64,000 nucleotides of DNA from assembly GCF_030816235.1 (NCBI RefSeq), contig NZ_JAUSXT010000001.1:1736001-1800000 (forward strand). Direction: 5' to 3'. The notes under the pieces were generated by a model. It was not told the DNA's origin, searched no databases, and saw nothing but the letters and a program-made list of their open reading frames with translations. Below, piece by piece: positions 18,755 through 28,373 of the stretch (the first letter of the stretch is position 1; each line of letters starts with the position of its first letter). The translations under genes were made by a program, and so were the position numbers. This DNA is from Microbacterium sp. W4I4. Lineage in GTDB: Bacteria > Actinomycetota > Actinomycetes > Actinomycetales > Microbacteriaceae.

Positions 18755-18770
18755 GCGAATTTCTATTCTC
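18755..18770. promoter_or_regulatory. IclR-type regulon box 2 (divergent promoter)
   Basis: GCGAATTTCTATTCTC matches the shared motif GNGAAT-N4-ATTCNC. It lies 17 bp upstream of the Gfo/Idh/MocA start and 61 bp upstream of the FAH start, where it could control both directions. Confidence 0.5.
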
Positions 18771-18830
18771 TATTGGAGCATAATATGAGCAACCGTGAAA
18801 CTCAACGGTCATCGGGAAGGAAGTCCATCT

Positions 18831-19691
18831 ATGAAACTGATTCGAATCGGCGCTCTCGGTAACGAACGTCCCGCTGCGCTCATCGACCCGCAACACTATG
18901 TCGATCTCGGCGACGTCGTCGAAGATTTCGACGGCGACTTCTTCGCGCACGATAGCCTCGATTCTCTCGCCGAGGTTGTTCGGGTGCGCATCGCTGCCGC
19001 CGAAGTGCGCAAGCTGGGTAACCAACGTCTCGGATCGCCCATCGCACGACCGCACCAGATCATCTGCGTCGGTCTCAACTACGTTGATCACGCCGCAGAG
19101 ACCGGGCAGGCAGTTCCTGCGGAACCGATCCTGTTCTCCAAATCACCGAACACCGCGGTCGGACCTTACGATGATGTGCGGCTACCCCGCGGAGCGACGA
19201 AAACCGATTGGGAGGTCGAACTCGGCATCATCATTGGTGCTCGAACTTCGTACCTTGAGTCAGACGATGACGCCCGGGAGTCGATAGCGGGCTGGGTCCT
19301 CGTCAACGACGTCAGCGAACGAGCGTTTCAGCTTGAGAGAGGTGGACAGTGGCTGAAAGGCAAGTCGTCCGAGACCTTCAACCCGATCGGCCCATGGCTT
19401 GCCACCAAGGACGAGATACCTGATGCATCGATGCTTGACATGCGACTCGACGTGAACGGCGTGCGGCGACAAACAGGCAACACGTCCACGATGATCTTCG
19501 ACCCATACTTCATCGTCCGCTATGTCTCGCAGTTCATGGTGCTGGAGCCCGGGGATCTCATCAATACAGGCACACCCCCGGGAGTGGGCATGGGGTGGAA
19601 TCCGCCCATCTGGCTCAAGCCTGGTGACGTCATGGAGCTCGAGATCTCGGGCCTCGGCGTTCAGCGGCAAGTGGTAGTGGGCGCGCGATGA
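18831..19691 (+). CDS. Fumarylacetoacetate hydrolase (FAH) family protein
   Basis: 286 residues from the ATG at 18831 with AAGGAAG 7 bp before it. The FAH fold is shown by ICVGLNYVDHAAETGQ, ILFSKSPNTAVGPYDDV, the metal-binding WEVELGIIIG, and NTGTPPGVGMGW. Relatives in sugar clusters hydrolyse 2,4-diketo-3-deoxy-L-rhamnonate or -fuconate in non-phosphorylated deoxysugar pathways. With GH78 and two SDRs nearby, that role is the best inference. It overlaps the next SDR by 4 bp (ATGA). Confidence 0.88.
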   Translation: MKLIRIGALGNERPAALIDPQHYVDLGDVVEDFDGDFFAHDSLDSLAEVVRVRIAAAEVRKLGNQRLGSPIARPHQIICVGLNYVDHAAETGQAVPAEPILFSKSPNTAVGPYDDVRLPRGATKTDWEVELGIIIGARTSYLESDDDARESIAGWVLVNDVSERAFQLERGGQWLKGKSSETFNPIGPWLATKDEIPDASMLDMRLDVNGVRRQTGNTSTMIFDPYFIVRYVSQFMVLEPGDLINTGTPPGVGMGWNPPIWLKPGDVMELEISGLGVQRQVVVGAR

Positions 19692-20362
19692 GGCGCGCCC
19701 TGATCACGGGCGGCGCGAGCGGTCTCGGCGCAGCCACAGCAACACGTCTACGGGCCGAAGGGTACGAAGTCATCACGCTCGATCGTCGCGGCGATGCCGA
19801 CATTCGCCTCGACATCACAGATCAGGACGCGCTGGCGGCTGCAGGCACGGAGATTGGAGTCGTTGATGTACTCGTGAACTCCGCAGGGATCGTCGGCCCG
19901 AATCGCGCTCTCATCGATACAACCGCCAAAGAGTGGCGCGATGTTCTCGAGATCAATGTGATCGGCACTGTGGCAACCATGCGCACCTTCTTGCCTGGAA
20001 TGATCGAGCGTCGGTGGGGTCGGATCGTGAACCTCGCGAGCATGGCCGGAAAGGACGGGAACCCTCAACTCTCCGCGTATTCGGCCTCAAAGGCGGCAGT
20101 GATCGCCCTGACGAAATCCGTCGGTAAGGAAGTGGCCACAACGGGGGTCCTGATCAATGCCGTCGCGCCAGCGGTAATCGCTACCCCAATGAACGACAAC
20201 ACCAGCGCCGAGGTACTTGAAAGAATCACCGGCCTCATTCCAATGAGACGACCGGGTCGTGCCGAAGAAGTCGCCGAGCTCATCGCGTGGCTCTGCTCCG
20301 ACCGGGTCAGCTTCTCGACCGGCGCGGTCTACGACATCAGCGGCGGACGCGCGACCTACTGA
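19688..20362 (+). CDS. Short-chain dehydrogenase/reductase (SDR)
   Basis: 224 residues. It has the cofactor motif LITGGASGLGAATATRL, NSAGIVGPN, and the catalytic Ser and Tyr-x3-Lys as NLASMAGKDGN and YSASKAAV. LDRRGDADIRLDI after the second strand suits NAD(H) preference. Translationally coupled to the FAH-family gene, it probably oxidises the 3-deoxy-2-keto sugar acid in the step before FAH; this is inferred from pathway order. A strong hairpin follows the stop. Confidence 0.9.
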   Translation: MRRALITGGASGLGAATATRLRAEGYEVITLDRRGDADIRLDITDQDALAAAGTEIGVVDVLVNSAGIVGPNRALIDTTAKEWRDVLEINVIGTVATMRTFLPGMIERRWGRIVNLASMAGKDGNPQLSAYSASKAAVIALTKSVGKEVATTGVLINAVAPAVIATPMNDNTSAEVLERITGLIPMRRPGRAEEVAELIAWLCSDRVSFSTGAVYDISGGRATY

Positions 20363-20372
20363 CCGTGCATGA

Positions 20373-20413
20373 ATCGACGGCGGGTTCCGGATCGTCCGGA
20401 GCCCGCCGTCGAT
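20373..20413. terminator. Bidirectional hairpin terminator
   Basis: ATCGACGGCGGG (20373-20384) pairs with CCCGCCGTCGAT (20402-20413), and the inner segment holds two copies of TCCGGA that can extend the stem. It sits between the convergent SDR and GH140-like genes and can stop transcripts from both sides. Confidence 0.75.
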
Positions 20414-20432
20414 GTCTTGCCAAGCGGAGAGA

Positions 20433-22781
20433 TCAGCCGAGGTAGGACTGGTACAGGTCGGTGACTTGCTCGTCGGTGAGAGCCCGATCATAAATCCGCG
20501 CTTCGTCTACGAGACCGTCCATGAACGCGAGGTTGTCTGCCGACTTGTGCCCGAATCGCCAGGGGTCCTCGATGTCCTTGAGCGTCCCGCTTACTCGTCC
20601 GCTCGCGCCTGTCTCGACACCATCAACATACATGCGATACTGCTGGCCGTCGTAGACGGCAACCAGGTGCTTCCATGCGCCTGGTGTGAGTGGCTGACTG
20701 AAGACGGCGATCGCCGAGTACCACGGAGACCCGCTAGTGGCAGCGACGAAGTGGCCAGCCCCCGTCGGAAGTACGAGGAACCGAGCCCCACCACCTGCAC
20801 CAACGGAGTCCTCCTTGCCCAGCGGAGTGACGTTCGCACCAGGAACCCCATTCAGGTTCGCCCATACCGAAAGAGTGAACTCTGGGAACCCGTCGAGTTC
20901 GGGCGTGTCCGCGATCTCGGCAAAGCCATCGACCCCATCAAGCGAGAGAGCGCCCCCCGCGATGCCGCGCGGGACAATGCTGGCGCCACCGTGCAGTGCA
21001 GCATCGTTTCCGGCGCCTGACGCGTCTTCGACGAGCCCGTTGTTGACGGCGTCGAAATGCCATTCGCCTACCGGGTTCGGCATGGCGCCGTCGTCCGTAC
21101 CTGCGCATTCCGGTTCCGGAGCGGGAGCGGTCGTGAGCGAACCGGCCTTCTCGACAAGAAGCAGCCAGTCTGCCTCCGTCGGCTTAGGCGGCATGCACCA
21201 GGTACCTGCAGTGCTGGGTGTTACGTTCGCCGCCGCAACCGTCCGGGAACCAGTGCTGGGATCGATCCAGGTCGCCCGGTACGCGTGGTCGGTGTCGAGC
21301 TGCTTCAGCAATCCCGTTGCGGGGTCGCGGTTGTAGAAATACCCGAGGTACGAATCGCTCCCCACCGATGCCAGCGCGCTGGAACCGGCGTGCGCGTACG
21401 CCACCCACGCCGGATCAGTGAAACGCGGCTCGAAATGCGACCAGTCGAGCGAAGTGAACACGTCCTTCAGGATGCCCATGTCCTCCCCACCCGCGGCATG
21501 CAGTCCGTCCCACCAAGAAACGTTCTGTCCGTATCCGGCGAGGCTGACGTTCCAGATGCCCTGTGCCCCGTACGAGTAACCGAGACCACCCGCGAGGATC
21601 GCCCTATACGCACCCATCCGCACGGTCGACGCGTCGATCTGCGCACGCAGACCCTCGTAGTTGAGCTCGCTTTCGAGGAACGGCTTCACGGGCGAGTAGT
21701 CCCACGACTGCTTGTAGTGGGCTAGTGAGGGAAGCGTGTTGTGGCCGCCCTGAATCATCGTGAAGTCATGCCACGGCTGCTCCACCCACGGCGACTTCGG
21801 GACGCCCGCGGACTGATGAACCGACTGCGGATGGTTGTAGTCGTCCGCCCGGTCGATCTCTTCCGCTGCCGCCATCCAGACCGACTGAAGATCCACAGGC
21901 GCGAGGTCGACCTCCTGAGCGGTGAACCACGTCACAGGGTACGCACCGTATCGGGCGACGAAGAGTCGTGCCAGACGCTCGGCGCCCTGTTCAGTGAGCT
22001 CGGCTGTGTGGTGGTATGCGCCGAGTCCCATATTGTGAACGAGGCCCTTCGAGGCGATGTACTCGACCTTCTTGTCATAATCCTTCAGCAGGGTCAGATC
22101 GGGCACAGTGCACGACGCGTTGCAGAGCGAGAGCCTGTGCCCATCGGGTTCTGATTGAATCGCGGTGTAGCCCTGCTCCACTCGCTTGTCGATTATCGCT
22201 TTGAACTGCGAGTCCACCCCGGGGACGTCACTCCCTGCCCACTGTTCCTGGCTGAGGAACCGATGCGTGTCGTCCAGATAGAAGAATGGCTTACCGTCTG
22301 CGAAAGCGAGATCTCTACCACTCTCGCTCACCTTCAGAAAACCGTGCTTGTACACGTCCAAGTTGCCACGATACGGCGTCCCGATGACAACGCCGGTTTG
22401 CGTAAGTCCTGCATTGGATCGATCGCTGGTCTCGGTCGTGTATTGCCATCCGCCGACATCGTCGGGCGCGAAGCGCACCTTCCACACGTCGCCACCGTCC
22501 CAAAAGGCCGGTCGGGTGATGGTCTCGCCCCGCGGGCTCGTGAAGGTCGCCGTCACATCCACTTCGGTGAACGGCGATTCGTAGTCGACGGAGCTGTGCA
22601 GGGTGATCTCAGCTACCTGCCACTTCTGCACAATCACAGGAGGAAGCGTCGGCGTTGCCGCTGCGCTCAGTGGCGCGAGACCACTGACCGCAGTGACCAA
22701 TACAGATGCGAGCGCGATGAATCGCGCACGCGGTCTGCGTGAACTGCGCGTAATGGGCGTTGTACCTTGTCGTTTTGGCAT
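20433..22781 (-). CDS. Secreted DUF5060-DUF4038 (GH140, apiosidase-like) enzyme with LamG domain
   Basis: 782 residues from MPKRQ, with GGGAGAG upstream. A signal peptide spans about residues 15-40 (RFIALASVLVTAVSGLAPLS). Next comes a DUF5060-type beta domain (VQKWQVAEITLHSSVDYESP), then a DUF4038-like TIM barrel (ADGKPFFYLDDTHRFLSQEQ, then GLGAYHH, LESELNYEG). The C-terminus, from about residue 560, is a LamG/concanavalin-like domain (SLDGVDGFAEIADTPELDGF). Family knowledge: GH140 members cleave apiosyl linkages in rhamnogalacturonan II. It is the clearest exported enzyme of the cluster. Confidence 0.82.
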   Translation of the reverse strand: MPKRQGTTPITRSSRRPRARFIALASVLVTAVSGLAPLSAAATPTLPPVIVQKWQVAEITLHSSVDYESPFTEVDVTATFTSPRGETITRPAFWDGGDVWKVRFAPDDVGGWQYTTETSDRSNAGLTQTGVVIGTPYRGNLDVYKHGFLKVSESGRDLAFADGKPFFYLDDTHRFLSQEQWAGSDVPGVDSQFKAIIDKRVEQGYTAIQSEPDGHRLSLCNASCTVPDLTLLKDYDKKVEYIASKGLVHNMGLGAYHHTAELTEQGAERLARLFVARYGAYPVTWFTAQEVDLAPVDLQSVWMAAAEEIDRADDYNHPQSVHQSAGVPKSPWVEQPWHDFTMIQGGHNTLPSLAHYKQSWDYSPVKPFLESELNYEGLRAQIDASTVRMGAYRAILAGGLGYSYGAQGIWNVSLAGYGQNVSWWDGLHAAGGEDMGILKDVFTSLDWSHFEPRFTDPAWVAYAHAGSSALASVGSDSYLGYFYNRDPATGLLKQLDTDHAYRATWIDPSTGSRTVAAANVTPSTAGTWCMPPKPTEADWLLLVEKAGSLTTAPAPEPECAGTDDGAMPNPVGEWHFDAVNNGLVEDASGAGNDAALHGGASIVPRGIAGGALSLDGVDGFAEIADTPELDGFPEFTLSVWANLNGVPGANVTPLGKEDSVGAGGGARFLVLPTGAGHFVAATSGSPWYSAIAVFSQPLTPGAWKHLVAVYDGQQYRMYVDGVETGASGRVSGTLKDIEDPWRFGHKSADNLAFMDGLVDEARIYDRALTDEQVTDLYQSYLG

Positions 22782-22831
22782 CTTTGCCACTCTCCCAGAG
22801 TCGACTTGCATCAGAGGTTAATTTTCTGTGC

Positions 22832-22847
22832 GCGAATTATGATTCGC
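22832..22847. promoter_or_regulatory. IclR-type regulon box 3
   Basis: GCGAATTATGATTCGC is a nearly perfect inverted repeat matching the shared motif, 51 bp upstream of the GH140-like start. On the minus strand it contains CATAAT, a good -10, so repressor binding would block RNA polymerase. Confidence 0.55.
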
Positions 22848-22903
22848 ACTCAGCAAATACAAGATAGCCCCTGCGCGGACGTTGTGGCAAGGATCACGAC
22901 ACG

Positions 22904-23683
22904 TCACCGCACAAGTTCGTCGAGAAAGGGCAGGCTGCCGGCGGTAAGGCCCGCGTCGACTGGCAACGCCACTCCGGTAATGCCACTCGCTCGCGGGGAC
23001 GCCAAGAACAAGACCGTCTCAACGACTTCCGACGGGCGGACAAGACGGGCCAACGGGTACAGCCTGCGCACCCGATCGAGAATCTCCGAGTCGCGCGCGA
23101 TTCGATGATCCCAGGCAGCGGTGTGAATCGATCCGGGGCAGACCACGTTGGATCGCAGCCCCTGCCGTCCGTACTCAACGGCGAGAGCGCGTGAGTAGGC
23201 ATTGATTCCCGCTTTCGCTGCGGAATAGGCGGGATTCCCGAAGTGCTGAAGCGCGTTCACCGACGAAACGAAAACGATTGAACCACGCTCCGCCGCCCCC
23301 ATAGCTTCAGCGCATCGAGCGGTCAAGGTCATGACACCGGTGAGATTGAGATCGATTTCCTTACGGATGGCATCGAGCGTGAGAGATGCCGCACTGTCCG
23401 CGGAGCTCGCACCCGCGTTGTTGACCACAATGTCGGGCGTAGCGTCGCGCACGATCTCCTCAGCCGCGTGGGCTACCGCCGCGGTGTCGACGAGATCAAA
23501 GACTTTTCGTTGGTGCGCCTGTACTCCCGCGAGTGCTGAAGCTGATCTGTCACACGCGATGACTTCTGCCCCACGATCGGCGAAAGCGCTTACGAGCAAC
23601 CTGCCCAAGCCTCCTCCGGCCCCGGTGATCACTACGCGGCGACCGCGGAACTCGTTGTCCCTTGGGTCGAGCTGGATGTTCAT
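22904..23683 (-). CDS. Short-chain dehydrogenase/reductase (SDR)
   Basis: 259 residues from the ATG at 23683, which overlaps the permease stop (ATGA). The long upstream frame extension is antisense to the permease and rejected. It has VVITGAGGGLGRLLVSAFAD, NNAGASS, catalytic FVSSVN and YSAAKAG, and a late PGSIHTAAWDH. It is the last gene of the ABC transporter operon. It may be the first sugar dehydrogenase (for example L-rhamnose or L-fucose 1-dehydrogenase); the substrate is not determinable here. Confidence 0.9.
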   Translation of the reverse strand: MNIQLDPRDNEFRGRRVVITGAGGGLGRLLVSAFADRGAEVIACDRSASALAGVQAHQRKVFDLVDTAAVAHAAEEIVRDATPDIVVNNAGASSADSAASLTLDAIRKEIDLNLTGVMTLTARCAEAMGAAERGSIVFVSSVNALQHFGNPAYSAAKAGINAYSRALAVEYGRQGLRSNVVCPGSIHTAAWDHRIARDSEILDRVRRLYPLARLVRPSEVVETVLFLASPRASGITGVALPVDAGLTAGSLPFLDELVR

Positions 23684-24531
23684 CCGCGCAGCGCGCCGTG
23701 GGTGAGGCCCGAGATAAAGAAGCGCTGCAGTGAAACAAACAAGATGATCACGGGGATGAGCGTGATCACCGCGGCAGCGAACACAACCGGAACGTCGCTG
23801 TTGAAAGTGTTCATGAGCCCGAGTGTCGCCTTCCCTAGCGTGAGCTTCTCCGCGCTCTGCAGGAAGAAGAGCGCGACGAGAAGATCGTTCCAGACCGAGA
23901 TCGCAGAGATGATGATGACTGTGGCTGTGGCCGGTCGCAGCAGCGGAAACACGATGCTGATGAAAGTGCGCCACTCGCTCGCGCCGTCCACGCGAGCCGA
24001 ATCTTCGAGCTCTTGCGGCACCGCGAGGAGGAACCCCGCGTACAGGAAGATCGCGAAAGGGAGGCTCGTTGCGATCTGGATAATAATGACTCCGGCCAGA
24101 GAATCGACCAGCCCCACCTGCGCCCAGAGTCGATAGAGCATCGGCAGGCCGAGCTGAAACGGAACGATGAGTCCGAAAACAAAGAAGATGTACAGCATCG
24201 TGCCGCCCCGCCCCCGCCAGCGCGCGATCGCGTAACCGGCGATCGACCCGATGATGACCACACTGAAGACCGTCACAACTGACACGACAAGGTTGTTGAC
24301 GAACGCGCTCATGAAGTTCCCGCGCTCCCACGCCTGGACGTAGTTCATCCAGACCGGCGCTGCGGGGAGACCCAGCGGATCGGTCGCGAATTCATGCCGA
24401 GTGCGCAACGAGATCACGACAAGGTAGAAGAACGGCACCGTGAGACTGAGCGCCCACGCGACCGGAAGCAGCAACCGTGCGGCGCTGAGACCGTTCCGCC
24501 GCTGGCGGTAGGAGATAAATGTTCCGGTCAC
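23680..24531 (-). CDS. Sugar ABC transporter permease (MalG type)
   Basis: 283 residues from a GTG that overlaps the preceding permease stop (GTGA). Six hydrophobic segments are visible. The EAA loop that contacts the ATPase reads EDSARVDGASEWRTFISIVF with PLLRP after it. The C-terminus RFFISGLTHGALRG is characteristic of MalG-like permeases. It forms the membrane channel with the upstream permease and takes substrate from the lipoprotein encoded before them. No ATPase gene lies in the operon, so a shared MsiK-like ATPase elsewhere is expected. Confidence 0.9.
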   Translation of the reverse strand: MTGTFISYRQRRNGLSAARLLLPVAWALSLTVPFFYLVVISLRTRHEFATDPLGLPAAPVWMNYVQAWERGNFMSAFVNNLVVSVVTVFSVVIIGSIAGYAIARWRGRGGTMLYIFFVFGLIVPFQLGLPMLYRLWAQVGLVDSLAGVIIIQIATSLPFAIFLYAGFLLAVPQELEDSARVDGASEWRTFISIVFPLLRPATATVIIISAISVWNDLLVALFFLQSAEKLTLGKATLGLMNTFNSDVPVVFAAAVITLIPVIILFVSLQRFFISGLTHGALRG

Positions 24532-25490
24532 GCGCGCAACTCCCGTCGGCGAAGGATGGCAAGAAGGATGATTGAGATCGACAGAACGAGGATCGTCAGC
24601 ATGAGGTTGGTTGCGGCCGAGTACCCAAACTGCCCGAAGCCGCCTTGAGCAACCGCGCGGGCAACGATTGTCTCTGTTGCCCCGCCCGGACCACCTTTCG
24701 TGAGCACGTAGATGACGTCGAAAACCTTGAAACCACCGATCGCCGTCAGCACGATGTTGATCGTCGCCGCGGGCGCGAGCAATGGCCATGTGACGTGGGC
24801 AAAGCGACGCCAGGCACCCGCGCCGTCGATGGTGGCAGCCTCCAGTAACTCGGAGGGAACCGTCGAAAGACCCGCAAGGAAGATCAACATCGTGAAGCCC
24901 GTCCACTGCCACAGGTTCATGAAGATGACCGCACCCATGGCCAGGGAAGGATCGCCCAACCAGTTCTGCGCCAACCACCCCAGGCCCGGGAACTGCGAGA
25001 GAGCGACCAGCAGGCCGCTGCGCGGATCGAAGATCACAGTTCCGAGAAAGCCGAGCACGACGCCGCTGACAGCGATCGGAAGCACGATCACGAGTCGCAG
25101 AGTGCTACGCAGAATTCCGGCGCCAAAGAGGGCGAGAGCCAGAGCTAGTCCGAGCGCGAGTTGAATCACCGAGTTCACCCCGGTGAATACGAGGGTGTTG
25201 CGGACCGCCCGCACATTGGCCGGGTCAGAGAAGACATGGACGATGTTCTCAAGACCGACAAAATTGAACGTCGAGCCGATTCCGTTCCAATCCGTGAACG
25301 AATAGAACAAATTGAACAAGATCGGCAGTACGACGACCGCGGTAAAAAGCGCGACGGCGGGGAGCACAAAGACGATGCGGTTGCCATTGGATCCCAATGG
25401 TGATCGACGTCGTCGCGTGATAGATACAGTGCGCTGTGCTGCTTTCGCTTGCCCTGTCCTCAGGTTCACGCGAGTCGCATTACTAGACAT
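24528..25490 (-). CDS. Sugar ABC transporter permease (MalF type)
   Basis: 320 residues with a basic N-terminus and about six membrane segments (IVFVLPAVALFTAVVVLPIL first). The EAA loop is ELLEAATIDGAGAWRRFAHV with TWPLLAP following. The VTKGGPGGATE loop before the last segment is typical of MalF/UgpA-like CUT1 permeases. It lies 74 bp after the binding-protein gene and overlaps the second permease by 4 bp. Confidence 0.9.
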   Translation of the reverse strand: MSSNATRVNLRTGQAKAAQRTVSITRRRRSPLGSNGNRIVFVLPAVALFTAVVVLPILFNLFYSFTDWNGIGSTFNFVGLENIVHVFSDPANVRAVRNTLVFTGVNSVIQLALGLALALALFGAGILRSTLRLVIVLPIAVSGVVLGFLGTVIFDPRSGLLVALSQFPGLGWLAQNWLGDPSLAMGAVIFMNLWQWTGFTMLIFLAGLSTVPSELLEAATIDGAGAWRRFAHVTWPLLAPAATINIVLTAIGGFKVFDVIYVLTKGGPGGATETIVARAVAQGGFGQFGYSAATNLMLTILVLSISIILLAILRRRELRA

Positions 25491-25564
25491 GAAGAGGATC
25501 CCCGATCCCTGTGAGTGGGTGGTCGACGCAGCCGTTCATCGCGACGCCGACCATCCTGTACGGG

Positions 25565-26845
25565 CTAATTGCCGGCGGCCTGTGCGGCATCGATCGCCTC
25601 AAGCACCTGCTCGACGGAGGCAGACCCGACCATCAGGCCCTGCATCCCCGCCTGAATTGCGGCACCGACCTCGGGAGTCGGCCGCACCAGGCCGGCGATC
25701 TCGATGCCTCGCGTGGGGAGCAGTTCGCTGGCCGACTTGAACGCCGGGTCGATGTCACCAGCCGTCGAGGTAACCAGCGACGTCAGAGCGGAAGCATCGG
25801 TTAGATACTTCGCGTGCACTTCGGGCGACGCCCAGAAGTCCAGAAATTTCTTCGCGAGCTTCGGGTTGGCCGCAGTGGTCGGGATCGCCTGAGTAGCCGC
25901 GGGAGAGAGAGCCAGCGGAGCGGGCACGCCGTCGGCGCTGAACGGAAGCGGGAACATGCTGAAGTTCCCGCCGGGCGCGGCGTTGCGGATGGCCGGGAGC
26001 GCAACGGTTCCCTGGATCATCATGGCCGTACGGCCCAGAGCGAAATCGTTCGCACTGGACGGCCAATCAACGCCAGTCGCATTCGGATCGAAGCCGCCCG
26101 CTGCCACCAGGTCAGCAAAGGCGGGAATGATCGCCGCGGTCGATGCCTTCGAGTACTTCAAGTCTCCCGAAGTCAGCTTCGCTCCTTCCTCGGGGGTCGA
26201 GGTGGCGCGCATCATCTGGGTCCACTGGGTCTGCAACGTCCAGCCATCCTTGCCTCCGACCGAGAGGGGGGTAATCCCGTCGGCACGGAATCGCTTCACG
26301 ATATCCAGGAACTCATCCCACGTCTCGGGGATCTCGATGCCCCGCTCCTCAAACATGTCGACGTTGTAGAACACGCCGCCCGAGTTCACCTCCGGCACGA
26401 ACGACAGCGTCTTGCCCTCGGTCTGCTCCGCCAGGTTCTGGACCGTTTCGATCTCGTTCTTAACCCAGGGTTGGACAGTGAGATCGGTGAGCAGGCTCGA
26501 CTCTAGCCACGGCCTGAGGTCGTTGTTCAAGACCTCGAAGATATCGGGTGCCGTACCCGATGCCATTCGGGTAGCGAGGATGGTGTTGTAGGTGTCGTCA
26601 CCCGCGAGAATCTCTTGCTTGACATCGACCTCCGGGTTCGCCTTCTCGAATGCGGCGATGAGATTCTCGTACTTGATGCCGGCGTCGCCACCCGTGAAGG
26701 TCACAATGCTCAGTGTGTTGCTCTCGGGTTTGTCGCGATCTGCGCTGCTCGCTGAGCTGCATCCTGCGGCGATGAGCGCGACTACCCCTACTACTGCAAC
26801 TCCACCGAGCCGCCTACGGATCAGATGTGCGATTTGGGTGGTCAT
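25565..26845 (-). CDS. Sugar-binding lipoprotein of ABC transporter
   Basis: 426 residues from MTTQIAHL (ATG 26845, GGAG upstream). The signal peptide ends in a lipobox, LIAAGCSSA, so Cys is lipidated and the protein is anchored outside the membrane. The mature part is a family-1 extracellular solute-binding protein (LSIVTFTGGDAGIKYENLIA, then FEKANPEVDV, NVDMFEERGIEIPETWDEF). It delivers oligosaccharide to the two downstream permeases. Box 4 of the regulon motif lies 110 bp upstream. Confidence 0.92.
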   Translation of the reverse strand: MTTQIAHLIRRRLGGVAVVGVVALIAAGCSSASSADRDKPESNTLSIVTFTGGDAGIKYENLIAAFEKANPEVDVKQEILAGDDTYNTILATRMASGTAPDIFEVLNNDLRPWLESSLLTDLTVQPWVKNEIETVQNLAEQTEGKTLSFVPEVNSGGVFYNVDMFEERGIEIPETWDEFLDIVKRFRADGITPLSVGGKDGWTLQTQWTQMMRATSTPEEGAKLTSGDLKYSKASTAAIIPAFADLVAAGGFDPNATGVDWPSSANDFALGRTAMMIQGTVALPAIRNAAPGGNFSMFPLPFSADGVPAPLALSPAATQAIPTTAANPKLAKKFLDFWASPEVHAKYLTDASALTSLVTSTAGDIDPAFKSASELLPTRGIEIAGLVRPTPEVGAAIQAGMQGLMVGSASVEQVLEAIDAAQAAGN

Positions 26846-26942
26846 GTGGACTCCGTCCGTTTGCTGTGACCCGGCGTCATCGCCCGTCGGTCGCATGTGC
26901 TGTTGAATCTAGAGGATCCGCCACTTGCTTCGAGGCGAGTCT

Positions 26943-28373
26943 TTATCCCTGTGAGGAAATTGCTATTCCCGGTCCGAGGATAGAACAAACTTGCTTCGAA
27001 CGGAAGTCCCCTGACAAAACTCCCCCGGTCGATGCCCCGGTTCGTGTACGGGCGCTCTGTTCTGGCGCTGAGATCTTCCACAGTCGTGTTCGCGCCTCGA
27101 CGAAGTCCGCCCACGCCACGTCGCCCGGGCTCACTGCTGCAGCAACGGCTGTCGCAGCGGCTATTCCGGCTGCTTCTCCGATCGTCACTGCATTCCCCGT
27201 CACCCGATAGCTGGAGTGAGCCCAGAAGTCCCCGCTGATGCACCGTCCTGCTGTCAGTAGGCCCTCGACATCACGAGGAACCATGGCGCCATACGGGACG
27301 TCATAAGGGTGCCGCCGAAGGTCGAGATCACCCGCCTCGGTGCTCAGATACCCGCCTTCCGCGGCGGTGAACGCATGAATGTCTGAACCGAACCGCACCG
27401 TACAGACGGCATCCGGCCTCTGTCTTCCGCTGTCAACATCAGCGCGGCTCACATAGTCTCGACCGAGTACTCGTCGCCCCTCACGAATTCCGATGTGAGC
27501 GGCGGTAGAGAGCAGTCTCAGTCCGCTCCACGGCGCACCCGCCGATGCAAGGCTCGAGACGACGTCGTTAATCTCTCGTCGCGCGTGCAGAGTCGCGGCT
27601 GTTACATCGGCTGCGCTGAGCGCTGAGTACCCGTACTCGTGATTCACCATCAGCGCGAAGAGCGAGTCCGTAACACGAAACAACGTCGGCCCCTTGTAGG
27701 ACGGCTCGACTCCTGACCTGGAGATCGCCTCGAGCAGTCGACGCTTGGGGGCGTCCACGTCAGGGCTTGCACGTTCGGTGAACACGTGACCGCCCGTGAC
27801 GAACTCCGACACCTCGTCGTACTCGACACCACCCACCAGCGCCATCAGGCTCATCGGCTGGGTCTTGCCGCGCACTGGATGCCCCAATTCGTATGCGCAA
27901 CCGGCGAGCGCGGCAAGATCACCGTCTCCTGTTGCGTCGATGAAGACATCGGCCGCCCACACCTGATGCCCAGACTTGGACTCTGTATGGATCTCGCGTA
28001 GACGGTCATCGCGCACGACCCCGGTGACTCTCGTGTGAAGTTGGATCGTCACTCCCGCTTCGAGGCACATCGTCTCTAGCACGAGCTTCATCGCCTCGCT
28101 GTCGTATGTGAAGTCTGCGTCCGGTTCCCCCGTGCGGGCGTCAAGCTCATCGAGTCGAGAGATGATCTCTGCCATCGCTCCCTGTTTGCCAATCGCATCA
28201 ATCACCCAACTAAGGCTCCCTGCGGTCCAGACGCCACCAAGACACCCCTGAACCTCGATCAGTGCCGTATGCGCTCCGAGTCGCGCCGACGCTACCGCTG
28301 CAGCAACCCCAGAAGGACCGCCCCCACTAACGACCACGTCGAATCGATGGGGTTCTCGAACATTCGCTTTCAT
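26943..28373 (-). CDS. FAD-dependent oxidoreductase (FAD_oxidored / PF12831 type)
   Basis: About 476 residues. The N-terminal FAD motif is FDVVVSGGGPSGVAAAVASA, followed by LIEVQGCLGGVWTAG. DVFIDATGDGDLAALAGC and GLLTAGRCISGDFWAHSSYR are conserved in this family, which often lies in polysaccharide-degradation clusters. Its exact reaction is unknown. The start may be ATG 28382 or 28373. TACAAT at 28381-28386 would be a -10 only about 8 bp before the second ATG, which suggests a leaderless transcript. It is first on the minus strand before the ABC operon. Confidence 0.85.
   Translation of the reverse strand: MKANVREPHRFDVVVSGGGPSGVAAAVASARLGAHTALIEVQGCLGGVWTAGSLSWVIDAIGKQGAMAEIISRLDELDARTGEPDADFTYDSEAMKLVLETMCLEAGVTIQLHTRVTGVVRDDRLREIHTESKSGHQVWAADVFIDATGDGDLAALAGCAYELGHPVRGKTQPMSLMALVGGVEYDEVSEFVTGGHVFTERASPDVDAPKRRLLEAISRSGVEPSYKGPTLFRVTDSLFALMVNHEYGYSALSAADVTAATLHARREINDVVSSLASAGAPWSGLRLLSTAAHIGIREGRRVLGRDYVSRADVDSGRQRPDAVCTVRFGSDIHAFTAAEGGYLSTEAGDLDLRRHPYDVPYGAMVPRDVEGLLTAGRCISGDFWAHSSYRVTGNAVTIGEAAGIAAATAVAAAVSPGDVAWADFVEARTRLWKISAPEQSARTRTGASTGGVLSGDFRSKQVCSILGPGIAISSQG
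26955..26970. promoter_or_regulatory. IclR-type regulon box 4
   Basis: GGAAATTGCTATTCCC fits the shared motif with the same TGCTATTC core. It overlaps the last codons of the FAD oxidoreductase gene and lies upstream of the binding-lipoprotein gene, suggesting a separate promoter for the transporter operon. Confidence 0.4.

Noticed and set aside
23684..24331. Long N-terminal extension of the minus-strand SDR
   Set aside because: It overlaps the permease gene in another frame; the ATG overlapping the permease stop gives a normal 259-residue SDR.
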